From: Balamuthia mandrillaris
Taxonomy: Eukaryota > Discosea > Longamoebia > Balamuthiidae
Length of the DNA stretch: 64,000 bases
Direction of reading: 5' to 3'
Assembly: GCA_031835245.1 (NCBI GenBank)
Contig: JAVKOQ010000171.1
Span: 54,204-118,203 of the forward strand
Shown one piece after another: positions 1 to 10,938 of the stretch (the first letter of the stretch is position 1; every line of letters starts with the position of its first letter). Made by a program: the position numbers and the translations under genes. The notes below the pieces were generated by a model, which was not told the DNA's origin, ran no database searches, and was given only the letters and a program-made list of their open reading frames with translations.

Positions 1-129
1 GTGTGTACAGCAAAGAAAGAAACACAAAGAGCAGAAAGAGAAAAAACAGAAAAAAGAACAGAACGATGAGAGATTGAAAAAAAAAACATAAAGAGAGAAA
101 AGAAGGACGAAAGAAAAAAGAACTCGAGC

Positions 130-3209
<3,080 letters not shown>

Positions 3210-3775
3210 TTGTGGGTGTGTGTGTGTTTAAAGGAGGTAGTGGTTGTTTGTGTGTTTCAAAAAAAAAAAAAAGAAGAGGAGACAGAAAAAAAAATAGAGA
3301 ATGATTTGTTTTTTTTGTAGTCAACAAAAAAAGTGTAGCAGGTACGTGAGAGGGAAAAAAAAAGTGTTGTTTGCGTAGAGGCAGAGAGAGCCAATCAATC
3401 ACGCTTCCAAAAGGGTAGAAAGAGGAAAGTAGAAGCAAGTCGAACAAAGGGAGAAAATGGAAAAAAATAAATAAATAAGAGGGGGGAGAAAAATAAAAAC
3501 AGGTGAGCAATGTTTTGCCAAACTCCCGTGAATCGCTACCCAGCAGCTCCAGTGGTTGTCTTCTTCCTTTTGAGTAGGCCAACTCTTTTTCTTTTTTCTT
3601 CGCTTTTTGTGACGACAAGCTGAGGGGCCAATGAATATCCATCTCGTGTCGTCGTTGTTTGACTTGCTCCGTGTCGACCCTAGGCCAATTGTGCAAGGGA
3701 AGAAAGAGAGCAGGAACAGGGAGACGAAGGCACCTCGGGTCCGCGAAAGTAGCATTCCTATTTTTATTTTTATTT
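3210..3775. other. Gap: PAP upstream region and 3' flank of F-box gene
   Basis: This 566-bp gap holds the upstream side of the poly(A) polymerase gene and the downstream flank of the minus-strand F-box gene. It is A/T-rich with homopurine runs. Minus-strand open frames here are low complexity, with no splice or start context supporting a gene. Confidence 0.5.
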
Positions 3776-4933
3776 TTAGATAGAAAAAGAATAGGTGTGC
3801 AGCAACTTGTTAGGAAGAGGGCAGCCATGGCTGTGAGCCCACTCCACCAGTTCAAAGTGCTTGTGCCGATCGGCAGTGGCTAATGTCTTCTTATCCCATG
3901 GGCATCCATGGGCACGCAACCACTTGAGCAACTCCAAATGGCCTCCTCTGGCGGCTGCCTCGCAGGTACTTGGACCCCACGGGCATCCGTTCTCATGTGC
4001 CCACTGCAGTATTTCCAAATAGCCCCTCTCTGCCGCTACCATGCAAGTAGCCTCATCCCAATGGCGTCCCTTCTTTCTCAGCCACTGCAAGACTTCCAGC
4101 TGTCCGTTGGCTACAAGATAGATGTATGCTTTGGGGTCCCAAGGACATCCGTTCTCGACGGCCCACTTCAACACCTCTATTTTTCCTGTGGCGGCAGCAA
4201 AGGCGCAGGTGGAGCTGTCCCAAGGACAACCGCGCGCTCTCAACCACTTGAGGACCTCCACATTGGCCGCAGAGGAGCTCACCTCGATGTCCCAGGGACA
4301 GAAGTTGCTCTGGAGGTACTCTAATATGTGCATGTGGCCTTTCCTTGCTGCTCCGCTGAAGGTATCGGCACTCCAAGGGCATCCGTTCTCATAAAGATAT
4401 TGCAGGACCTCAAGATGGCCGTAACAAGCTGCCCATTTGCAAGTGTCTTCACACCACATGTACCCTCGCGCTCGAAGCCATTTGAGCACCTCCAACTGGC
4501 CTCCGCTGGCTGCCCTGGTGCAAAGATTTATGTGCTTGGTGTTGCAGCCTTTCGCCAGCACCCATTGAAGCACCTCCATATGACCGAATTCAGCAGCCGC
4601 TTCTGCGGTATAACTGTCCCACAGACAGCCCTTTTGCTCGTGAGCCCATTTCAGCACTTCCAGCTGGCCTTGCCGGGCAGCAAGCATGTTGGTCCGAGGC
4701 GTCACTTGATAGTTGGCATGGTGGACGGCCCACTGCAAGAGGTTCAGGCTGGAACAGACCGTTTGCGCGCTGAGCTTGCGGCGGAGGGCCTGAGGCGTGC
4801 AGTTGAACCATCGATGACAGGTCCTGGCTGCAATGGCCGCCAGGCCATCGGGCAGCATGCCCAGGATGACGGACAGCAGTTCGTTGGGAAGGAGCTCTTC
4901 GATGTAACAGGGCGATGTGCAGGCCTCTTCCAT
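3776..4933 (-). CDS. F-box protein with Gly-Cys-Pro-Trp ankyrin-like repeats
   Basis: Intronless 385-residue protein. Residues about 10-50 (YIEELLPNELLSVILGMLPD, then ARTCHRWFNC) form an F-box, the module that binds Skp1 in SCF ubiquitin ligases. About ten degenerate repeats of 26-28 residues follow, each with the core L(E/K)VL(K/Q)WLRxxGCPWD and a second helix xTCxxAA; they resemble ankyrin repeats and would present a substrate surface. Families of this kind are expanded in amoebae, oomycetes and some giant viruses. It resembles the plus-strand copy at 20962-22170, so both belong to one local family. The ATG at 4931-4933 is the first in frame and lies 243 bp from the divergent PRORSD1 gene. 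The substrate is unknown. SCF membership is inferred from the F-box alone. Confidence 0.85.
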   Translation of the reverse strand: MEEACTSPCYIEELLPNELLSVILGMLPDGLAAIAARTCHRWFNCTPQALRRKLSAQTVCSSLNLLQWAVHHANYQVTPRTNMLAARQGQLEVLKWAHEQKGCLWDSYTAEAAAEFGHMEVLQWVLAKGCNTKHINLCTRAASGGQLEVLKWLRARGYMWCEDTCKWAACYGHLEVLQYLYENGCPWSADTFSGAARKGHMHILEYLQSNFCPWDIEVSSSAANVEVLKWLRARGCPWDSSTCAFAAATGKIEVLKWAVENGCPWDPKAYIYLVANGQLEVLQWLRKKGRHWDEATCMVAAERGYLEILQWAHENGCPWGPSTCEAAARGGHLELLKWLRAHGCPWDKKTLATADRHKHFELVEWAHSHGCPLPNKLLHTYSFSI

Positions 4934-5176
4934 CTCTCTCTTAAGAACTTCAGTGATGTGGTGGTTCCAAAAAACAAACCAACGAAAAGCGTGAGCGGGT
5001 GCCAGAAGAAAGAAAGAAAGCAGCAGAATGAAGAGAGCCGAACCTTTGTTCTCGTGCAGTTGTTGTTTCCGTTAACAACTTTCAGTTCAGGGCGATAATT
5101 ACAGACCCTTCGTGGAAACTCATAGGTTGCTCCCAAGCAGCAACGCCGGAGAGAAAGAAAGAAAGAAACCAAAGGC
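4934..5176. promoter_or_regulatory. Divergent promoter region, F-box gene / PRORSD1
   Basis: These 243 bp separate two start codons facing away from each other. No canonical TATA box is obvious. The region must hold both 5' UTRs and promoters, unless upstream non-coding exons exist. Confidence 0.4.
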
Positions 5177-5737
5177 ATGGCAGAAGAGGAGGACCACAAA
5201 AGACGTCAAGCGCTCTTTGAGTTCCTGCGGACGAAAGTGGGCATTACCGACGCCGAAGGGCGAACCGTCTCCCACCCGCCCGTTCACACCGTGGAGGCAT
5301 GGAGACCCCATGTCGAAGAACTCGGCCTCGCCGCCTCTTCCATCATTTGCAAGAACCTCTTTTTGAAGGACAAGAAAGGGACCATCGTGTTGGTCTTTGC
5401 CCATGCGGACACTGCGGTCAACCTGGGGACTCTCGGCAAGCATCTCAAACTCCGTAATCCTCGTTTCGCTGGGGAGGATCTCCTCCAGGAGGTGTTGCAG
5501 GTGAAGCAGGGCTCGGTAACCCCTCTCGCTCTTTACAACGACCGGGAGGCGCACAAAGTTGGCATCGTTGTGGTGGACTCGGTTTTGTACGATGATGATG
5601 GAAACGAGGAAAAGTCGTTGTTGGTGCATCCGTTGACCAATGACCATACCACGATGATACGCAGCGGCGAGTTGAAGCGCTTCATCGCTGCGTGTGGTCA
5701 CCAGGAGCAAGTGGTTGACTTTGCGGCGTTGTCCTGA
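5177..5737 (+). CDS. PRORSD1: PRORSD1: YbaK/ProX-type trans-editing aminoacyl-tRNA deacylase
   Basis: Single-exon protein of 186 residues matching the prolyl-tRNA synthetase associated domain (YbaK/EbsC fold). Family members hydrolyse Ala mis-attached to tRNA-Pro in trans. Family features seen include an N-terminal helix (RRQALFEFLRTKVGI), SHPPVHTVEA, the substrate-pocket segment ICKNLFLKDKKG (about residues 58-69), LGTLGKHLKLRNPRFA, and KQGSVTPLALYND, where the GxVTP loop is diagnostic. Length equals the usual eukaryotic homologue. ATG at 5177 follows a purine-rich leader. A GTGAG-type donor lies just past the stop (near 5754) and an acceptor at 5941, so the 3' UTR may be spliced. Confidence 0.92.
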   Translation: MAEEEDHKRRQALFEFLRTKVGITDAEGRTVSHPPVHTVEAWRPHVEELGLAASSIICKNLFLKDKKGTIVLVFAHADTAVNLGTLGKHLKLRNPRFAGEDLLQEVLQVKQGSVTPLALYNDREAHKVGIVVVDSVLYDDDGNEEKSLLVHPLTNDHTTMIRSGELKRFIAACGHQEQVVDFAALS

Positions 5738-5941
5738 AGTTTGTTGTTACTGTTGGTGAGACAAATAAGATGATAGTGTTTTGTGGAAAGAAAAAGAAGA
5801 AGTAGAAGAAGAATCAGCAAAGAGCCACCACCAAACTTGGTTCCAAACCCAGTTCTTAAAGGCACTTTTGCTTATTTTTGTTCTTCTTCTACTTCATCTT
5901 CTCCTTCCTTCTTGGTCTTCTTCTTCTTCTTGTTCTTTCAG

Positions 5942-6166
5942 TGTTTTCGCATCTGGAACCACTTTGCCGGTAGCCGCTGGGAGGATGCGTTCACAAGGAC
6001 CCAAGAGATAAGAAAAGAGGCGGAGCTGCTCTACCAAGAGGACTCGGAGGAAGACGAGGAGGATGACGATGGCTGTGCTGCTGAGAGGGAAGACGGAACC
6101 GACCTGATTCTTGTGGATGCGGATGATCACGTAGACCACCACGAGAGAGAAGAAGTAGAGGAATGA
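5942..6166 (+). CDS. Candidate hypothetical 3' exon, acidic C-terminus
   Basis: An open frame follows a strong pyrimidine tract and CAG acceptor at 5939-5941. It starts CFRIWNHFAGSRWEDAFTR and continues through a helical segment into an acidic tail (EDSEEDEEDDD) ending in TGA at 6164-6166. The aromatic start does not look random, but I recognise no family. No convincing upstream coding exon with an ATG is visible. Either a short first exon lies in 5738-5900, or this is the spliced 3' UTR of PRORSD1 and not coding. It ends 146 bp before a tRNA gene. Confidence 0.3.
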   Translation, partial: CFRIWNHFAGSRWEDAFTRTQEIRKEAELLYQEDSEEDEEDDDGCAAEREDGTDLILVDADDHVDHHEREEVEE

Positions 6167-6311
6167 GAACACCACCCAACGAACAGAAGAAGCTGTGGGT
6201 TTCTCATGCCTATGGTTTCCATGGCAACAACATAACACACAAAAAATAGAGAGCTCCACTACGTTTTTCAGACTATAAAAAGGGTGCATTATTGTTGGTT
6301 ATGCATCAAGA

Positions 6312-6383
6312 GCTACCGTGGCGCAATGGAAGCGCATTGCATTCCGGCTGCAAAGGCTGTGGGTTCAAGTCCCACCGGTGGCT
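6312..6383 (+). tRNA. tRNA-Arg(CCG)
   Basis: Cloverleaf folds by eye: acceptor GCTACCG/CGGTGGC, T8-G9, D-stem GCGC/GCGC, anticodon stem TTGCA/TGCAA with loop TTCCGGC (anticodon CCG), variable AGGCT, T-stem GTGGG/CCCAC with loop TTCAAGT. A T-run follows as Pol III terminator. A TATA-like TATAAAAAGG lies at 6274-6283, about 30 bp upstream. The discriminator reads T and the loop lacks the usual A38, so identity is a little less certain than the fold. Confidence 0.82.
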
Positions 6384-6517
6384 AGATAATTTTTTGAATT
6401 ATTTTATCAGGATTTTCCTTTTCAACTTCTTATTAAATGTGGGTTCAAGTCCCACCGGTGGCTAGATAATTTTTTGCATTATTTTTCTATTTGCCTAACG
6501 CGCAATGGTTTGGTGTG
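6358..6517 (+). repeat. 80-bp tandem duplication of the tRNA-Arg 3' half plus terminator
   Basis: A 39-bp segment holding the T-arm, 3' acceptor strand and T-run terminator (6358-6396) recurs without change at 6438-6476, exactly 80 bp downstream. Similarity then fades (GAATTATTTTAT versus GCATTATTTTTC). A weaker third echo (CTCACCGTCGGCAAGATAAT) may lie near 6665. The second unit has no 5' half, so it is not a functional tRNA gene. The rest of the gap to 6799 shows no gene. Confidence 0.85.
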
Positions 6518-6799
6518 GCAGTGGTCCTTGTCGACACTGATTTGTCCCGCTAAAAGTAGCGCGGGGAAGCGGAGGGACTTTTTTGTTGCCCGTTTTACCC
6601 TTGCCACTTCTTTTCAGTCATCTGGCGTTAACTTTTCATTTCTTAACATTCTCCAGGGACAAATCTCACCGTCGGCAAGATAATTTTTTTTGTTCACGAA
6701 TTTTCCGTCTTTCGCTGCAAGAGAGAGCTTCCTTCGCACCACCACCACCGGCAGGAGGACCATGTAGTTTTTTCAAGAAGAACGGAAGAAGAAGAACTC

Positions 6800-7636
6800 A
6801 TGGAAGAACAACAGACGGGTTCGCTGGCTGGTGTCGATCTTGCGGGCATACGGCTAACCCCTACCTCCCACACGGTGCTTAGACCTATCGACGGGACGGA
6901 GGTGGAGGACAAAGCCTGCTCTTTGTTGGTTTCGGTTCTGCAGGAACTGACGGGGCGAATCTTTACCCCTGTTCCTGACCTGCTTTGGCTGCGTAACACG
7001 GCCTTTCATACCTCTTTTGAAGCAGCATCCGGCACACAAGCACGGATTCCTCTTTTGGTATGTGTTGTTTAACTGTTTCTTTTGTTTCCTTCGCTGCTCG
7101 TTCTCTTGCTGCTCTCTGCTCTTCGCTTATTCTCTCTGCACTCAATCTTTTCTATCCTCTCTTTTCTATTGTTCTCTTGGTCTCTCGCTTTGCTCTCGGT
7201 ATAGCTTATCTCTCCCTTTTACTCTTGTCCTTTTGTTCTTTCTCTATTTCTCTCGTTCTCTCTTCTCTCTTCTCTCTGTTGTACTTATGCTCTCGAACAA
7301 AAGGTTGGAAACAGTGTGGACGTTGCAAAAAAGTTGGAATGGACTGAGCTAGCACAACAAGTCGAGGCTCTAGAGGAAACAGGTTCTTTGGTTCGCACCA
7401 TGGGTCCTGCTCTTGTCCTCACAGGCAAAAGAGGCGAGAGGGGCGTTCTGTATTCTGTTTGTTGGTTCTTGACGGAGGTGTTGGGTTGTACTCTTCACTC
7501 GGATGGCAAGCTCTCCATGCCATCCTCATCGCCAAGCGTGTTGGAGGTAACCCAAGTGGACATTCAACACCGTCACATTCCTAAGGAGAAGAAAGAGCTC
7601 TTTGATGTGTTTCTCAGCAAACGAAATGTGCTATAA
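6800..7636 (+). CDS. Hypothetical two-exon protein, about 196 residues
   Basis: I do not recognise this family. Exon 1 runs 6800-7057 (86 codons, phase 0, donor GTATGT) and begins MEEQQTGSLAGVDLAGIRL. The intron ends in a CT-rich tract and AAG at 7303. Exon 2 runs 7304-7636 and begins VGNSVDVAKKLEWTELAQQV. The product looks soluble and mixed alpha/beta, with no signal peptide, membrane span or low-complexity tail. Conserved-looking segments are GPALVLTGKRGERGVLYSVC and the C-terminal RHIPKEKKELFDVFLSKRN. The size suggests a subunit or chaperone, but nothing in the sequence proves it. It sits between tRNA genes with its own promoter near 6700-6799. Confidence 0.7.
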
Positions 7637-7838
7637 CAGAATGCGTAGACCGCAAAAGTACGACCGCTGTAGCATAATTTTTTTTTTTAAAAAAAGGAGG
7701 AATCGTGGCTAAAAGCTTCAAAGAGAAACAGAACCAGCACACACCTTCTCTTGATGGCACCATTGGGAACATCATATAGCAGAGAGGGAAGACGATTCCT
7801 GGTTTGTGGGCAGAATGGATGTAATTTTGGACAACCAA

Positions 7839-7910
7839 AGGCGCGTGGCCAAATGGAAAGGCGTCTGCCTACGGAGCAGAAGATTGTGGGTTCGATCCCC
7901 ACCGTGCCTG
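7839..7910 (+). tRNA. tRNA-Arg(ACG), copy 1
   Basis: Acceptor AGGCGCG/CGTGCCT with one G-T pair, T8-G9, D-stem GCC/GGC, anticodon stem TCTGC/GCAGA with loop CTACGGA (anticodon ACG, read as ICG), T-stem GTGGG/CCCAC with loop TTCGATC, discriminator G. A TTTCTTTTTATATTTTTTT run follows as terminator. Confidence 0.95.
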
Positions 7911-8275
7911 ATTTCTTTTTATATTTTTTTGGTCTAGATCTATGTTGGAATCGATCGTGTGTTCGTATGAAAAGGACCAGCTGATCGTACCCATCACGCA
8001 ACCAAATGTATGGTTCCTGTGCTCAACTTTATTGGATGTAAGCTTTGATTCTTCATCCTGGCCGCGTGCTTGCAACAAGGCGTCTCCTGCGACCTCAGAC
8101 CTGAACACAAACAAGATGAGGTAACTTTTGTTCTGAGGAGTACCAGAGGGAAGGGAGGGAACCAAAAATGTAGCGTTGAGAGGCACCGAAGAAGTACAGC
8201 TCCTTCGCCACGTGGAAGATCTGTCTACTTGCGTGGGCCCTGCAGTTATTCATCGCCAAAAATAAAAAAAGAAAT
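7911..8275. other. Spacer between inverted tRNA-Arg(ACG) copies
   Basis: This 365-bp spacer has no supported gene. Apart from the T-run terminators next to each tRNA, I see no repeat or RNA element in it. Confidence 0.5.
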
Positions 8276-8347
8276 CAGGCACGGTGGGGATCGAACCCAC
8301 AATCTTCTGCTCCGTAGGCAGACGCCTTTCCATTTGGCCACGCGCCT
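8276..8347 (-). tRNA. tRNA-Arg(ACG), copy 2, inverted
   Basis: Identical in the mature region to the copy at 7839-7910 but on the opposite strand. The trailing CTGATTTCTTTTT terminator region is also shared, so the copy arose by recent inverted duplication. Confidence 0.95.
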
Positions 8348-8482
8348 TTCGCACGTATTGCTCTTCTGTTTTGAAAACACATCATTTTGAGCTGGCTTAG
8401 TCAAGATCGAGAACACCAAGAAAAGGACTGGAATAAAAAAGTTAAACTGCGGCAACCAAGAAAGCGAACGCTCTCTCTCGAC

Positions 8483-8684
8483 ATGGTACGCCTTACCCCT
8501 TCTCACGCTCACGCTTGAACTTTGTTTTAACGTTCCGTTTCTCGCTGGTGTTGTTTCTTGTTTTCCTTCTTTTGACCTCCAGTCAGCGGTATGATCTCTC
8601 CCCCCCCCCCTTCCTTCCTCTTGCTTCAAATCAGCTTACGCATTCAGCGTTGTTGTGGCTATGATTTGTTTTTTTGTGAAACTC

Positions 8685-8725
<41 letters not shown>

Positions 8726-10122
8726 AGGAGCACCGCCCAGCAAATGGGCCATGCGGCGGGAGGCCAAGCGCCAAATGTACCTCCAAAGCACAGAAAAGGG
8801 TGTCACCATTCGACCTCGCGAAAAGAAAAAGTACACTCCCACTTTCTCTTTATTTTTGTTCACACTCTTTTTTTTTGTTCAACGACTGATCTTTCTCTTC
8901 CACTTGGTAGTGAGGCACCTCATTCCACGCAGTGCCAGAAATGTTTGCAATACGGCCATTGGACCTATCAGTGCAAGAACCCGAGGGTATACAAGAAAAG
9001 ACCCTCACGCACTTCCCTCGTCAAGAACCCAAGCCTGCTTCCTTCCCACACACTCGACGTTCCTCCTCCTGAGCTACCAGAGTACGAACCTTACTTGTCG
9101 TTTCTTTCTTACCTTCTTTCTTGTCGCTTCTTTCTTTCCTTGTGTGCTTGGTTGCTTTCCTTCTTTTGTTGATCTAAACTGATAAACTAATTTTGCAAAA
9201 CAATATATTTGAATGAATAAACAGGGCAACAAAAGCTATAAAGGAAGAAATAGAAAAGCTGTTAAAGTCTAAAAGGAAGAGGTCTTCGCGTAAGAAGCGA
9301 CGACGGCGAAGAAGCTACAGCAGTAGCAGCAGGTATCTCTTCTCTCTCTTCCCTTTCTTCTCGTCTCTCTCTCTCTCTCCCCCCGTAAATACTGCTCTTC
9401 TTTTCTCTATGGTATTAATTGTTTTCTTTTATTTCAGTGATAGTAGCAGTGATAGCAGCAGTAGTGATAGCAGCAGCAGTGATAGCGAGAGTGACAGCGA
9501 TAGTGATAGTGATAGTGATAGCAGCAGTGATAGCAGTAGTGACAGTGAAAGTGATGATAGCAGTAGTGATAGTAGCAGTGATAGCAGCAGCAGCAGCGAA
9601 GAGGAAGATAGAAGGCGAAGAAAGAGAAGAAAGAGGAGACACGACACGGATAGCTCTGCTTCGGAGGGAGAAGAGAAGGCGAAAGACGACAGAGAGAAGA
9701 AAGAAAGGAGGGAAGAGGAAGACGAAGAAAGTTATGATGGTGGTAGCAACAGGAAACGGAGGCGACAATCAGAGAGCAGGGAACACGAAGAAGGAAGTGA
9801 AGGGAAGAACAAGGAACAAAAAGAGGGAGATGAGCGAGACAAGGAAAGAGATGAAAGAGGAAGAAGAAGCAGAGGAAGCAGAAGTTCACGTGATGATGAT
9901 GACGATCGTTCAAGCCATCGACGCCATCAGGACGACAAGCACCATGACGATGACGAAGACAGAAGAAGAAGCGGCAGTAGAGAACGAAGAGAAAGGTCTG
10001 AGAATGGGGAGAAGAGAGATAAGAGAGGTCACCATCGCGATTCTCAGAAGGACAATGAGCGTTCTCACCGCAGCAGTCATGCATCACCCAGAGACCACCA
10101 CAGAAGAGAGGGACGAAAATGA
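8483..10122 (+). CDS. ZCCHC10: ZCCHC10-like zinc-knuckle protein with SD/RS-rich tail
   Basis: Nuclear CCHC zinc-knuckle protein of the ZCCHC10 family, probably tied to splicing or mRNA handling. Four exons join in frame. The proposed exon 1 is just the ATG (8483-8485). Exon 2 (8724 to about 8830) encodes [17 protein letters not shown], a family N-terminal helix. Exon 3 (from about 8911) holds [16 protein letters not shown] (CX2CX4HX4C) followed by YKKRPSRT, the diagnostic pairing. Exon 4 is basic, and exon 5 (from about 9438) is a long Ser-Asp repeat followed by Arg/Glu/Asp-rich residues ending REGRK. The alternating tail resembles RS-type splicing factors. If the one-codon exon 1 is wrong, translation would start at an internal Met (MRREAKRQ). 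Confidence 0.85.
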
Positions 10123-10307
10123 AATCGCTTTCATTTATTATCCTACTTCAAGTTGCAACAACACTCTTTATTTTTTAAAAGTTGGAGGAGGGCAAAGGGC
10201 TGCTCCGAAACGAAGCGAAGTGATACAAGTATTCTCTATAGTCCATGCAATAAAAAAATTAAAACAAATATATTAAAAAAAATTAAAAACTAAGGACAAA
10301 AAGAGAT

Positions 10308-10380
10308 CGCCAAGCGTGGGGCTCGAACCCACGACCACAAGATTAAGAGTCTTGCGCTCTACCGACTGAGCTAGCTCGGC
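10308..10380 (-). tRNA. tRNA-Lys(CTT)
   Basis: Minus-strand cloverleaf: acceptor GCCGAGC/GCTTGGC, D-arm GCTCAGTCGGTAGAGC, anticodon stem CAAGA/TCTTG with loop CTCTTAA (anticodon CTT), variable TGGTC, T-arm GTGGG TTCGAGC CCCAC, discriminator G. Confidence 0.96.
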
Positions 10381-10938
10381 TGAGATGTAAATAGCAAGGT
10401 GCGCGAGGGATTAGTTTGTCATAGTTGCAACATTAACATGCCGCACCTTGTTGTTTGGTTTGGTTTTGTCTTTTCTGTTGGGCGGGGCTTTTGCTTCGTG
10501 GTAATTTTTTTGGTTGCCCTCTACAGTGGCGGCCCTTTGTGGCCCCGGTGCGCTCTCCTGGTCTTTGGAGACGCGCGTGCCCATGACACGGGACGGGAAC
10601 GTGTGCTCCTTCAAGCAAAAAAAACTTGCGTTTCGTTGGTCTTATACTGGTGGATTTCGTTTTCGGTCCCTTTTTTACATCTACTGCAAGGGTTGGGGTT
10701 GTAGTCCTGCCTTTTTGTTGAATAGTCACCAGCATGAGGCCAAAAAAGCTGCTCGCATGTTTCGGTGTCTAAAGCTCACTACAAAAGACACAAGGCATAG
10801 CGGTAATTGCTCATTTGTTTCTATATTAATGATCGCTTTAAAACGACATTAACGCTTGGCAGTTGCCCATGGCACAAAACAAACAAAAGTAACAGCCGGA
10901 AGCGAAACAAACTCAACCACAGGGAGACTGGTTCAGCT
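10381..10938. other. 558-bp gap before the STRA6-family gene
   Basis: No gene with convincing start, splice sites or family similarity was found. The segment is GC-richer than its flanks around 10520-10620. It must hold the promoter of the downstream gene. No snRNA or tRNA signature was recognised. Confidence 0.45.

Noticed and set aside
6312-6383. tRNA-Cys reading because of the T discriminator and a GCA nearby
   Set aside because: Placing GCA in the anticodon loop destroys the anticodon stem, whereas CCG gives a perfect five-pair stem.
10514-10852. Plus-strand open frame upstream of the STRA6-family gene
   Set aside because: It lacks motif, codon pattern and splice context, and overlaps other equally open frames; kept as intergenic.
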